A stretch of 28,870 nt of DNA, from the NCBI GenBank assembly GCA_964247745.1, contig CAXTVT010000042.1, positions 1 to 28,870 on the forward strand, written 5' to 3'. The stretch is from RH-AL1 sp964247745. Lineage in GTDB: Bacteria > Pseudomonadota > Alphaproteobacteria > Rhizobiales > Beijerinckiaceae. Numbering within the stretch: the first letter of the stretch is position 1; each line of letters begins with the position of its first letter. This document shows, piece by piece, positions 15,186 to 22,858 of this stretch. The notes below the pieces were generated by a model. That model was not told where the DNA came from. It made no database searches and saw nothing but the letters and a program-made list of their open reading frames with translations. The translations under genes and the position numbers were made by a program.

Positions 15186-15992
15186 GGCTATTCGCCGGTC
15201 GAGCAGATCCTCGCCACCGTCAACATCGCGCTGCGCCGCCAGCTGTTCCTCACCGAATATTTCACCGAGGGCAACATCCCGGATTCACTGATCGGCGTCC
15301 CGGATGGTTGGAGTGCCGACCAGATCGCCTCCTACCAGACGTATTGGGACAGCTATTTCTCGGGCGAGGCCGGCAAGCGCCGGCGCGCCAAGTTCGTGCC
15401 GGGCGCCGTGGCCCACAGCTTCGTCCAGACCAAGGAGCCGGAGCTCAAGACGGTCTTCGACGACTGGCTGGCCCGGCTCGTCTGCTTCGCCTTCTCGGTG
15501 TCGCCGCAGGCCCTCGTCAGCCAGATGAATCGCGTCACCGCCGAGGTGCAGAAGACGCTGTCGGAGGAGGAGGGCCTGGCCCCGATCCTGGCCTGGATCA
15601 AGGCGCTGGTCGACGAGGTGCTGGCCGACGAGTTCGACCCCGGCCTCGCCTTCACCTGGTCGCCCACCGGGTCGATCGATCCCGAGGCCCAGGAGCGGAT
15701 GCTGTCGAGCTACACCTCGCGCGGCATCCTCACGCTGAACGAGGCCCGCGCCGCGCTCGGCCGCGACACGCTGCCCGACACCGCCGCCGACGCACCGCTG
15801 GTGCTGACGGCGACGGGGTATGTGGGGTTGGCGTCAAACCCCATCGTCGCAAAGCTTGCACGATCGACCAACTGGCAGGAAGGTCAGCATCCGCGTTGGC
15901 CGGCGGGAGCGGATGATCGCCAGGGCGGTCGCTTCGCGCCAGCCGGTGCAGGAGAGGTCCCCGCTGGACGCCTCGCCATGACCCGTCCTTGA
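15186..15992 (+). pseudogene. Portal C-terminal half with a pretoxin-like linker extension
   Basis: Same frame as the N-terminal half, directly after the TAA: GYSPVEQILATVNIALRRQLF, FTEGNIPDSLIGVPDGWS, FVPGAVAHSFVQTKEPELK, then WLARLVCFAFSVSPQALVSQ and SYTSRGILTLNEARAALG. The usual portal end (VLTTGGYVPLAPANS in the second copy at 17064) is replaced here by VLTATGYVGLASNP and an extra tail containing NWQEGQHPRWPAGADDRQGG followed by RFAPAGAGEVPAG. That Pro/Gly-rich motif (RWPAG...GGRFAP) is of the sort I associate with phage-borne proteins just ahead of variable toxin domains. A TGA at 15990-15992 ends it, and the frame reopens right after. If translated alone it would need an internal start; none is obvious before GTG/ATG codons far inside. 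Confidence 0.7.
15465..15605 (+). repeat. Direct repeat, copy 1 (141 bp identical inside duplicated portal C-terminus)
   Basis: Identical by eye to 16687-16827 over about 141 bp. Upstream and downstream of this block the two portal C-terminal copies differ at many third-codon positions. An abrupt change from identity to divergence is the footprint of homologous recombination at a conserved segment. Confidence 0.85.
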
Positions 15993-16145
15993 AAAAAAGA
16001 ATGGATCGATGCCCTCACGCTGTATCAAGGGTTACTCGATCTTCACGAATTTCATCCCGATCGCGCATTGCTTGGCGGCCATACGACCATGGGCGGTTGC
16101 GCGATGGGTTTCGTCAGTCAGGCATGCGGAGGAAATGCAGTCTGA
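15993..16145 (+). pseudogene. In-frame remnant after the TGA, possible toxin C-terminus fragment
   Basis: Continuing the portal frame after TGA 15990, the next 50 codons are open: KKEWIDALTLYQGLLDLHEF and HPDRALLGGHTTMGGCAMGF, then VSQACGGNAV, ending in TGA at 16143-16145. This stop overlaps the ATG of the next gene (TGATG), and GGAGGA lies at 16129-16134, ahead of it. Continuous frame with the portal tail plus start/stop coupling to the next gene suggests that portal tail, linker and this piece were once one reading frame. I recognise no toxin family; the segment is too short to be a whole domain, so an internal deletion is likely. Confidence 0.4.
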
Positions 16146-16642
16146 TGATCGACCGCAATCAATATCTCGCTCTCGCTAGGCAAGAAGACTGGCCAGCCGT
16201 CCATGCGTTGCTGGACAATGGAAGAGAGAATGCCGTTACTTCCGATGACCTTTCGCAAGAAACGTACTTGCGTGTCGATGCGCTCAAGAGGCAGGCGTCC
16301 TACGGCGAAGCGATCGATCTTCTGCGCGAGAGAGGACATCTATACAACTCACAATCCCTTGCCCAACATGATCTAGCCCGCGTCCTGATCAAGCTTGGAC
16401 GCGAGAAAGAAGCCTTGGTTGTCATGAATGGGGGCGGCTACGAGGCCGAGATGACCTCGTTTCCAATCCTGGCCATGGACGCGAAGTTTTTTCACGTCAC
16501 TCTACTGGCAAAGTCAGGCGATCCTTCGGCACGGGATCGGCTGGACGAAATTCCCGATGACTATCTGCACGTCACAGCGGATGGCGATCTCGTGACGAAA
16601 TCGGACGTCATGTCCCTGCTCGCGAAGCAATCGCCCAGTTGA
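16145..16642 (+). CDS. Lower-GC helical protein, candidate immunity protein
   Basis: A 165-aa acidic, mostly helical cytoplasmic protein starting MIDRNQYLALARQEDW. Repeating helix pairs such as QASYGEAIDLLRERGHLYN and ARVLIKLGREKEALVVMNGG look TPR-like. It has no signal peptide or membrane segment. Codon use and base composition are visibly less GC-rich than the phage genes around it. Its ATG overlaps the preceding stop (TGATG) with GGAGGA upstream, as in toxin-immunity pairs. It lies between the two copies of the portal C-terminus, so it is part of the inserted segment and not of the structural operon. Immunity function is inference from position and size; no family was recognised. Confidence 0.55.
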   Translation: MIDRNQYLALARQEDWPAVHALLDNGRENAVTSDDLSQETYLRVDALKRQASYGEAIDLLRERGHLYNSQSLAQHDLARVLIKLGREKEALVVMNGGGYEAEMTSFPILAMDAKFFHVTLLAKSGDPSARDRLDEIPDDYLHVTADGDLVTKSDVMSLLAKQSPS

Positions 16643-16662
16643 TCGATTTTCCCGACGGTTAG

Positions 16663-17064
16663 ACAACGGAGACGATCTTCGACGATTGGCTGGCCCGGCT
16701 CGTCTGCTTCGCCTTCTCGGTGTCGCCGCAGGCCCTCGTCAGCCAGATGAATCGCGTCACCGCCGAGGTGCAGAAGACGCTGTCGGAGGAGGAGGGCCTG
16801 GCCCCGATCCTGGCCTGGATCAAGGCGTTGGTCGACGAAGTGCTGGCGGCCGAGTTCGACCCGGGCCTGGAGCTGGTCTGGTCCCCGACCGGAACGATGG
16901 ACCCGCAGGAGCAGATGCTATCGAGCTACACGTCGCGCGGCATCCTCACTCTGAACGAGGCCCGCGCAGCGCTTGGCCGCGACCCGCTCGGCGAGCCGGA
17001 AGCCGACACGCCGCTGGTGCTGACGACGGGCGGGTATGTTCCGTTGGCGCCCGCCAATTCCTGA
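16663..17064 (+). pseudogene. Orphan second copy of the portal C-terminus
   Basis: Starts just after an in-frame TAG (16660) and reads TTETIFDDWLARLVCFAFSV onward to SYTSRGILTLNEARAALGRD and VLTTGGYVPLAPANS, then stop. It covers only the last 130 residues or so of the portal, has no proper start (first GTG at 16720) and cannot be a functional portal alone. Its end looks like the natural portal terminus, and the next structural gene (protease) follows at once, so this is probably the original portal tail, displaced by the inserted segment. Confidence 0.8.
16687..16827 (+). repeat. Direct repeat, copy 2 (orphan portal tail)
   Basis: Matches 15465-15605 base for base over about 141 bp; the spacing between copies is 1222 bp. 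After it the copies diverge (for example LADEFDPGLAFTW versus LAAEFDPGLELVW). Confidence 0.85.
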
Positions 17065-17070
17065 TCCCTT

Positions 17071-17103
17071 CATTCCGGGCGGCGCAGCCGAATCCGGAAC
17101 GAC
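17071..17103. repeat. Short palindromic repeat, type B copy 1
   Basis: CATTCCGGGCGGCGC ... AATCCGGAACGAC: an imperfect inverted repeat with TTCCGG/CCGGAA arms, located between the orphan portal tail and the protease gene. Similar elements occur at 21471 and 27103. Confidence 0.6.
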
Positions 17104-17126
17104 AAGCCCCGAAGAAGGACCCCTCC

Positions 17127-18074
17127 ATGCTGCGCCTCGCCATCCCCATCACCAAGGTCGATGCCGCCAACCGGCTGGTCTACGGCCTCGCCACCGCCGA
17201 GGTGCCGGACCGCGCCGGAGAGGTGTGCGATTACGCCTCGACCAAACCGTTCTACGAAAAGTGGTCGGCCGACATCGCCGCGACGTCGGGCGGCAAGTCC
17301 TACGGCAACCTGCGCGCCATGCACGGACAGGTCGCCGCCGGCAAGGTCACGGCGATCGGCTTCAACGACGAGGCCCGCCAGATCGAGATCTGCGCCAAGG
17401 TCGTCGACGACGCGGAATGGGCCAAGGTGGCGGAGGGCGTCTACACCGGCTTCAGCCAGGGCGGCCGCTACGCCCGGCGCTGGACCGACGAGGCCGGCGC
17501 CACCCGCTACACCGCCGAGCCGCACGAGATCTCGCTCGTCGACCTGCCCTGCCTCGCCGAGGCACGCTTCGAGATGGTCAAGGCGGATGGCGCGCGCGAG
17601 TGGCTGCCTTTCAAGGCGGAGCCGCCGCGAGACCCAGCGGATTTCGCCAAGCTCGGCGCGCGCAACAGCGCGGCGGACCTGACGCGCATCCAGGAGATGC
17701 ACGACACTTCGGTCGCGCTCGGCGCCACCTGCCACGCCATCAAGGTCTCGTCGCCGCACGACGACCTCGCCAAGGCGCTGGGCGACGACCTGGCACGGCT
17801 CGGCACGGCCGTGGCGCAGCTCGACGGCGCGCTGGCGCGGCGCGTCGAGGCGCTCGGCTCGGGGCTGGCGAAGAGCCTGGCCGAATCCTTCGCCGGCATG
17901 GACGCCCGCCTGAAGCGCATCGAGGACCAGCCGCTGCCGCTGCCCTACGCCGCCGGTTCGCGCCTCGTCGCCAAGCACGAGGACGGAATCGATGCCACGC
18001 TGGACACGATGCTGGCCGATCCCGCGACGCTGAGCCTGTTGGCGATCAAACTGGCGCAGAGCCGAGCGCGGTAG
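17127..18074 (+). CDS. XkdF-like prohead protease / scaffold
   Basis: Predicted maturation protease of the capsid, 315 aa. The N-terminal domain (about 1-155) has LRLAIPITKVDAANRLVYGL, AMHGQVAAGKVTAIGF (candidate catalytic His), VYTGFSQGGRY (candidate Ser) and HEISLVDLPCLAEA, matching the putative serine protease XkdF family (Peptidase_S78_2). The C-terminal half is helical, Ala-rich and charged, fitting a scaffold region that is cleaved off. A Shine-Dalgarno (AGAAGGAC) precedes ATG 17127. Position between portal and major capsid is as expected. Confidence 0.8.
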   Translation: MLRLAIPITKVDAANRLVYGLATAEVPDRAGEVCDYASTKPFYEKWSADIAATSGGKSYGNLRAMHGQVAAGKVTAIGFNDEARQIEICAKVVDDAEWAKVAEGVYTGFSQGGRYARRWTDEAGATRYTAEPHEISLVDLPCLAEARFEMVKADGAREWLPFKAEPPRDPADFAKLGARNSAADLTRIQEMHDTSVALGATCHAIKVSSPHDDLAKALGDDLARLGTAVAQLDGALARRVEALGSGLAKSLAESFAGMDARLKRIEDQPLPLPYAAGSRLVAKHEDGIDATLDTMLADPATLSLLAIKLAQSRAR

Positions 18075-18077
18075 GCT

Positions 18078-18237
18078 CTTTCTTCTCCCGCACAGCGGGA
18101 GAAGGTGACCCCGCGACGCGGGGTCGGATGAGGGTGCTTCCGACAAGGAACCCTCTTCCACGCTTGGCCGAAACGCCTTCCCCTTCCTGCATCGCCCGAT
18201 TTCGTCGGGCCACCTTCTCCCGCAGGCGGGAGAAGGA
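18078..18237. repeat. Long palindromic intergenic repeat, type A copy 2
   Basis: Between protease and major capsid genes. The left arm is TTCTTCTCCCGCACAGCGGG, GAGAAGGTGACCCCGCGACG, CGGGGTCGGATGAGGGTGC; the right arm ends CACCTTCTCCCGCAGGCGGG, AGAAGG. The middle is more diverged than in copies 1 and 3. Confidence 0.8.
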
Positions 18238-18265
18238 ACGCATCCCCACGACCCAAGGAGCTCCC

Positions 18266-19756
18266 ATGACCGCCACCACCGACGACGTCCTCGCCTCGCT
18301 GCGCGCCGCGCAGCAGCAACCCCTCGGCACGCTGAACAAGTCGACCTTCACCGAGGCCGCCTCCGCCACCTCCGGCCTCACCTTCTACGATCTCGAACTC
18401 GGCGCGAAGTTCCTCTATCCCGTGCTCACGCCACTGCGGAACGCGATCCCTCGCGTGTCGGGCCGCGGCGGCATCCAGGCCAATTGGCGCGCGGTCACCG
18501 CCATCAACACGCAGGGCCTGCGTTTTGGCGTCTCCAACGCCAATCGGGGCGGCGTGCTCGCCGTCGCCACGACGGACTATTCCGCCGCCTACAAGGGCCT
18601 CGGCGTCGAGACCTCGGTCGACTTCGAGGCGCAATACGCCGGCCAGGGCTTCGACGACATCCGCGCCATCGCCGCCAAAACCGGGCTGGAATCGCTGATG
18701 CTCGGCGAGGAGGCGATGATCCTCGGCGGCAACAGCTCGTCGCCGCTCGGCACCACGCCGACGCCGGTCCTCGCCGACATCGGCACCGGCGGCGGCCTCG
18801 CCGCCAACGCCGCGCTCTCCGTCGTCGCCGTGGCGCTGACCCACGACGGCTTCGTCAACGCCTCGATCGCCGGCGGCGTACAGGGCGCGGTGACCCGCAC
18901 CAACGCCGACGGCACCTCGGATACGTTCGGCGGCGGCGCGGCACGGCGCTCCGTCAACGCCACGATCACCACCGCCAACGACGGCAACGCGACGCACGTG
19001 GTACGCGCCGCCGTGGCGCCGGTGCCGGGCGCGCTCGGCTACGCCTGGTTCTGGGGCGCGGCCGGCGCCGAGGTGCTGGGCGCGCTCACCTCCGTCGCCT
19101 CGCTGGTCATCAACGGCGTGGCCGGCGGCACGCAGACGGCGAGTTCGCTCGGCACGGCGGACAACTCGATCAACGCGCTGGCCTTCGACGGCCTGCTGAC
19201 CCAGGCGCTCAAGGCCGGATCCGGCGCGACCGTCACGGTGCAGCCGCAAGGCACGCCCGGCGCCGGCACGCCGCTGACCTCGGACGGCAGCGGCGGCATC
19301 CTCGAGATCGACGCCACGCTCAAGACGATGTGGGACAGCCACCGGCTATCGCCCGACACGATCTGGGTGTCCTCGCAGGAAGCGCTCAACGTCTCGCGCA
19401 AGATCGTCAGCGGCGCCGCCGCAACGGCGATGCGCTTCACCTCCGACGACCTGAGGGGCGGCGGCACGATGGTTCGCAGTTACCTCAACCGCTTCTCGAT
19501 GCAGGGCGGCAGCGCCATCGACATCAAGGTGCACCCCAACATGCCCGCCGGCACGATGCTGCTGACCACGGGCATGCTGCCCTATCCGCTCGCTGGAATC
19601 GGCAACCTCATGCAGATCCGCACGCGGCAGGACTACTACCAGATCGAGTGGCCGCTGCGCACGCGGCGGTACGAATATGGTGTGTATGCCGACGAGGTGC
19701 TGCAGCACTACTTCCCGCCGGCGATGGGCGTCATCACCAACATCGGCAACGGTTGA
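18266..19756 (+). CDS. Major capsid protein, SU10-like family
   Basis: Main shell protein, 496 aa. LNKSTFTEAASATSGLTFYD, LGAKFLYPVLTPLRNAIPRV, LGVETSVDFEAQYAGQGFDD, LMLGEEAMILGGNSSSPLG and later YQIEWPLRTRRYEYGVYADE are features of the SU10-type major capsid family (HK97 fold). The middle (about 175-370) is a Gly/Ala/Thr-rich stretch that may be a surface insertion. Shine-Dalgarno AAGGAGCT sits 6 bp before the ATG, just after the type A repeat. The downstream connector gene follows in 10 bp. Confidence 0.85.
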   Translation: MTATTDDVLASLRAAQQQPLGTLNKSTFTEAASATSGLTFYDLELGAKFLYPVLTPLRNAIPRVSGRGGIQANWRAVTAINTQGLRFGVSNANRGGVLAVATTDYSAAYKGLGVETSVDFEAQYAGQGFDDIRAIAAKTGLESLMLGEEAMILGGNSSSPLGTTPTPVLADIGTGGGLAANAALSVVAVALTHDGFVNASIAGGVQGAVTRTNADGTSDTFGGGAARRSVNATITTANDGNATHVVRAAVAPVPGALGYAWFWGAAGAEVLGALTSVASLVINGVAGGTQTASSLGTADNSINALAFDGLLTQALKAGSGATVTVQPQGTPGAGTPLTSDGSGGILEIDATLKTMWDSHRLSPDTIWVSSQEALNVSRKIVSGAAATAMRFTSDDLRGGGTMVRSYLNRFSMQGGSAIDIKVHPNMPAGTMLLTTGMLPYPLAGIGNLMQIRTRQDYYQIEWPLRTRRYEYGVYADEVLQHYFPPAMGVITNIGNG

Positions 19757-19766
19757 GGGTGGGCTG

Positions 19767-20531
19767 ATGGCCGCCCCGACGGATCTCGCGAGCCTCGCCG
19801 ACTGCAAGGCCTGGCTCGGCCTCACGAGCACGGGCGACGATACCGTGCTGGCGGCGCTGATCAGCGCGATCAGCGCGGCAATCCTGACCGACCTCGGCCG
19901 CAGCGTGCTGCCGCTTACCGTCACCGACGCATTGTGCGGCCATGGCACCAGTCTGCCGCTCCGGCACTGGCCGGTGACCTCGGTGATGGCCGTGACCGTC
20001 GACGGGATGGCGCTCGCCGCCTCGCCGACGCCCGGCGCCGGCGGCTGGCTGTTGGACCCGCCCGATTTCGCGCCGCCGGGCACCATGCAGCGGCTGCACG
20101 CCGTCGCCGGGCGCTTTCCGCGCGGCGTCGGCAACGTGGCCGTGACCTATCGCGCAGGCTACGAGATGCTCGCCGAGCCGGCGCTGGTGCCGTCGGCGTC
20201 GCCCTACCTGGTGACGGCGCAAGCGCCGTTCGGCGCCTGGTGTCTCGACACCGGGGTAGCGGGCGCGCCGGGGCCCTACACCGTGGCCGGAGGCGCCTAC
20301 ACCTTCACGCCGGTCTCGGCCGGCGCGGCGGTGCAACTCTCATACGGCTACGTGCCAGCCGACCTCGCCCGCGCCTGCCTCGAATGGGTGGCCGACCGCT
20401 ACGCCGCCCGCTCCCGCATCGGCGTCAGCGCCAAGACGCTCGGCGGCCAGGAGACGGCGAGCTTCGTGGTCAAGGCTATGCCCGACGTGGTGAGCCGCCT
20501 GCTGCAGCCCTACCGGCGGGTCGCGCGATGA
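19767..20531 (+). CDS. Head-tail connector protein (gp6-like)
   Basis: Adaptor joining portal to tail, 254 aa. The N-terminal LASLADCKAWLGLTSTGDDT then VLAALISAISAAILTDLGR is the helix pair of phage gp6/GTA connector proteins; the C-terminal LARACLEWVADRYAARSRIG and ETASFVVKAMPDVVSRLLQPYRR complete the four-helix core. Between them lies an extended beta-rich insertion (about 60-185), making it longer than HK97 gp6. Start ATG 19767 is preceded by GAGGGTGGG. Confidence 0.8.
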   Translation: MAAPTDLASLADCKAWLGLTSTGDDTVLAALISAISAAILTDLGRSVLPLTVTDALCGHGTSLPLRHWPVTSVMAVTVDGMALAASPTPGAGGWLLDPPDFAPPGTMQRLHAVAGRFPRGVGNVAVTYRAGYEMLAEPALVPSASPYLVTAQAPFGAWCLDTGVAGAPGPYTVAGGAYTFTPVSAGAAVQLSYGYVPADLARACLEWVADRYAARSRIGVSAKTLGGQETASFVVKAMPDVVSRLLQPYRRVAR

Positions 20532-20597
20532 TGGGGTGATTACGGCATCAATCCTCGCTCCAGAAGAGAACGGCTCACCGTCGGAGACCGATCCATC

Positions 20598-21020
20598 ATG
20601 CCCGCCCCCGATCGAGTCGCCGCCGCCCTTGCCGCGCGCGCCGCCGCTTTGCAGCAGCGCCTGCTCGACAAGGTCGAGGCCAACCTCTCCGGCGACGTGC
20701 TCCAGAGCCGTTCCGGTACGCTGAAGGCCTCCGTCGTCACCGATCTCGTGGCGGATGTCGACTCCATCGCGGTGTCGCTGGAGAGCCGCGGCGTGGCCTA
20801 TGCCGCGATCCAGGAATACGGCGGCACGACGCCGCCGCATGACATCGTACCTGTCAAGGCGCGGGCGCTCGCCTTCGCCGGTGGCGTCTTCGCGCGGGTG
20901 CATCATCCCGGGTCGGTCATCCCGGCGCGGGCGCCGTTCGGCGGCGCGCTCGACGCGCTGCGCGACGAGATCGCCTCCAGCCTGAAGGATGTCGTGCGTG
21001 TTGCGCTCGGCGCAAGTTGA
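20598..21020 (+). CDS. HK97-gp10-like tail completion protein
   Basis: A 140-aa protein of the HK97 gp10 type, placed as usual after the connector. Family features are the amphipathic N-terminal helix (RVAAALAARAAALQQRLLDKV), the SGTLKASV segment and YAAIQEYGGTTPPHDIVPVK, where EYGG plus a following charged strand are typical. It ends with a helical LDALRDEIASSLKDVVRVAL. 66 bp without a gene separate it from the connector. Confidence 0.8.
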   Translation: MPAPDRVAAALAARAAALQQRLLDKVEANLSGDVLQSRSGTLKASVVTDLVADVDSIAVSLESRGVAYAAIQEYGGTTPPHDIVPVKARALAFAGGVFARVHHPGSVIPARAPFGGALDALRDEIASSLKDVVRVALGAS

Positions 21021-21033
21021 AGGAGGCCCAACC

Positions 21034-21465
21034 ATGCGGGAGCCCGCGATCGCCGCGCTGCTAGGGCGGCTGTCCCAAGCCTATTCTTGGGCCGCGCCGC
21101 CGTCGCGGCGCTTGAAGCTGTGGAGCGACGTGCCGCCGGCGATGCGGCCGGCCTGCTTCCTGCACGAGGGCGGCGCCGAGACCTATGCCGATGCCGCCGG
21201 CACACCGAAGCGCACGCTGGGGCTGCGCCTCTTCGTCTACGCCGACGCCCACGATCCGGGGCGGCCCGGAGCCGCCGCGCTCAACGCGATCATGGATGCG
21301 CTGGACGATGCTTTGGCTGCCACCGGTGCCGATGCCGCGCTCGGCCGCTGCACGCTGGGCGGCACCGCCTGGCGCTGCGGCATTGAGGGCAAGGTGCTGA
21401 AGGATCCCGGCGATCTCGACGGCGACGCCCTGCTGGTCGTGCCGATCGCGATCGTGCTGCCCTGA
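21034..21465 (+). CDS. DUF3168 tail protein (tail completion)
   Basis: A 143-aa protein of the DUF3168 group (GTA and siphophage tail terminator). MREPAIAALLGRLSQAYSW starts the usual N-terminal helix; RPACFLHEGGAE and LGLRLFVYADAHDPGRPGAA correspond to the central strands; it ends with LLVVPIAIVLP. A perfect Shine-Dalgarno AAGGAGG is at 21020-21026. Shares direction and spacing with the preceding gp10-like gene (13 bp). Confidence 0.78.
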   Translation: MREPAIAALLGRLSQAYSWAAPPSRRLKLWSDVPPAMRPACFLHEGGAETYADAAGTPKRTLGLRLFVYADAHDPGRPGAAALNAIMDALDDALAATGADAALGRCTLGGTAWRCGIEGKVLKDPGDLDGDALLVVPIAIVLP

Positions 21466-21470
21466 GACGG

Positions 21471-21506
21471 CTTGTCGTTCCGGGGCGGCATAGCCGAACC
21501 CGCAAG
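21471..21506. repeat. Short palindromic repeat, type B copy 2
   Basis: CTTGTCGTTCCGGGGCGGCA followed by TAGCCGAACCCGCAAG; related to the elements at 17071 and 27103. It occupies much of the 101-bp gap before the next small gene. Confidence 0.55.
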
Positions 21507-21566
21507 CCATCCCCGGTGAGCGCCCGAACACAGAGTTCTGAGTTCAAATCAATGAAAGGATATCCG

Positions 21567-21752
21567 ATGCCCACGCCCAATCTCGAGTCCGCCGAGGTCG
21601 CGGAGACGCTGCGCACCCTCATCGAACATTGGTTCTTCGAGGCGTTCCAAGGCTCGGTGATCGCGCGATCGACCGAGGCATGGAACCACGTCCATGCCGC
21701 CAAGGAGGAGCTGCAGCGCCGCCTCACCGCCTTCCTCAACGATCACGTCTAG
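21567..21752 (+). CDS. Small unknown protein inside the tail operon
   Basis: A 61-aa helical protein (MPTPNLESAEVAETLRTLIE ... RRLTAFLNDHV). Shine-Dalgarno GAAAGGA at 21554-21560 supports ATG 21567; an upstream ATG (21552) would add five residues. Two amphipathic helices with conserved-looking Trp residues (HWFFEAF, AWNHVHAAKEEL). It sits between the tail-completion and tail-tube genes, 12 bp before the latter, so it is probably translated with them. I do not recognise the family. Confidence 0.6.
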   Translation: MPTPNLESAEVAETLRTLIEHWFFEAFQGSVIARSTEAWNHVHAAKEELQRRLTAFLNDHV

Positions 21753-21764
21753 GAGCAGACCATC

Positions 21765-22502
21765 ATGTACAGCTTCGGCTCGGGCGTGCTCATCGGCACG
21801 CGCACGGACATCGGCGGCGCCACCCCCGTCAACTTCGGCCTAGTGCAGGAAGTGACGATCGAGGAGGCGGCCACCGTCAAGGAACTCTACGGCCAGTTCC
21901 AGCATCCGATCGCCATCGCGCGCGGCACGATCAAGACCACTGGCAAGGCCAAGGTCGCACGCATCTCGGGCCTCGCCTTCGCCAACCTGTTCTACGGCGT
22001 GCCGCCGCAGGCGGGCCAGCTCGCCACCGCCTTCGCCGAGGCGGCGGCCGTGCCCGCCGCCTCCCCCTTCACGGTGACGCCGGCCAACAGCGCCGGCTTC
22101 ACGGACGACGCCGGCGTGGTCTACGCCGGGACCGGCCTGCCGCTGGTCAAGGTCGCCGCCTCGCCGACGGTCGGGCAATACGCGCTGGCCGCCGGCGTCT
22201 ACGGCTTCGCGGCGGCGGACGCCGGCAAGGCCCTGCTGCTGAGCTACACCTACACGTTGGCGGCGAGCGGCCAGAAGTTCGCCGTGACCAACCAGCTCAC
22301 CGGCACCACGCCGACCTTCCAGGCGCAGTTCTTCACCACGTTCCAGGGGCAGGCGGTGTCGCTGAAGCTCAACGCCTGCACCGCCTCGAAGCTCTCGCTC
22401 CAAACCAAGCTCGAGGATTTCGTCATCCCGGAGTTCGACTTCTCCTGCTTCGCCGACCCGACCGGCACGGTGATGACCTGGTCCTTCGCGGAGGCCTCGT
22501 GA
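21765..22502 (+). CDS. Major tail (tube) protein
   Basis: A 245-aa beta-rich protein starting MYSFGSGVLIGTRTDIGGAT, with LVQEVTIEEAATVKELYGQF and IARGTIKTTGKAKVARISGL, the pattern of siphophage/GTA tube proteins. The C-terminal half includes KLSLQTKLEDFVIPEFDFSC. Two short Ig-like or strand-rich segments in the middle (about 90-180) repeat the pattern seen in the connector and DUF2460 proteins (short Val/Thr/Ala strands). The stop overlaps the next start by one base. Confidence 0.8.
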   Translation: MYSFGSGVLIGTRTDIGGATPVNFGLVQEVTIEEAATVKELYGQFQHPIAIARGTIKTTGKAKVARISGLAFANLFYGVPPQAGQLATAFAEAAAVPAASPFTVTPANSAGFTDDAGVVYAGTGLPLVKVAASPTVGQYALAAGVYGFAAADAGKALLLSYTYTLAASGQKFAVTNQLTGTTPTFQAQFFTTFQGQAVSLKLNACTASKLSLQTKLEDFVIPEFDFSCFADPTGTVMTWSFAEAS

Positions 22503-22858
22503 TGCGGCTGCAACCCGAGACCATCGCGCTCGGTGGCGCCTCCTGGCGGGTGCGCCCGCTCACCGTGGCGCAGGTGCAGGAGATCGAGCCGCTGCTGTTC
22601 GCCGAAGGCGGCGCCCCCGGCACCATCGCCGCCGCCGTCGCCATCCTGCGCGTGGCGCTGCGCCGCGAGCATCCCGAGGCCGTGGCGCCGCTCGGAGAGC
22701 TCGAGGCCGGCGCCGGCGAGATCGCCGCCGCGCTCGCCGTGGTGCTGCGGCTCGGCGGCTTTCTGCCGGCGGTAACGATGTCGGGGGAACCCCGGATGGG
22801 GGAAGGATTGGCGGACCAGCCGCTCGGTTCGACTGGTCCGCGCTCTACGCTCGCCTGA
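22502..22858 (+). CDS. Tail assembly chaperone, G-type
   Basis: A 118-aa protein beginning MRLQPETIALGGASWRVRPL then TVAQVQEIEPLLFAEG, typical of the lambda G/GTA gp10-type chaperone that binds the tape measure. The last 30 residues (SGEPRMGEGLADQPLGSTGP) are low-complexity and overlap a different, better-conserved frame, as expected where a minus-one frameshift makes a longer G-T product. Its ATG overlaps the tail-tube stop. Confidence 0.75.
   Translation: MRLQPETIALGGASWRVRPLTVAQVQEIEPLLFAEGGAPGTIAAAVAILRVALRREHPEAVAPLGELEAGAGEIAAALAVVLRLGGFLPAVTMSGEPRMGEGLADQPLGSTGPRSTLA
22783..22804 (+). promoter_or_regulatory. Possible minus-one frameshift region for the G-T chaperone fusion
   Basis: Two copies of GGGGGAA (22783-22789 and 22798-22804) sit in the G frame as G-GGG-GAA. 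A minus-one slip at either would enter the frame that reads RIGGPAARFDWSALYARLMA into the next gene. The heptamers are not canonical (GAA would re-pair as GGA), so efficiency is uncertain. Confidence 0.4.

Noticed and set aside
15990..15992. Selenocysteine or programmed readthrough at the TGA after the linker
   Set aside because: No selenocysteine insertion hairpin seen, no catalytic Cys-like context, and the same gene already has an earlier TAA; decay or base error is simpler.
15834..16028. 64-codon minus-strand ORF over the linker region
   Set aside because: Shadow of the portal-tail frame, with no Shine-Dalgarno or recognisable domain.
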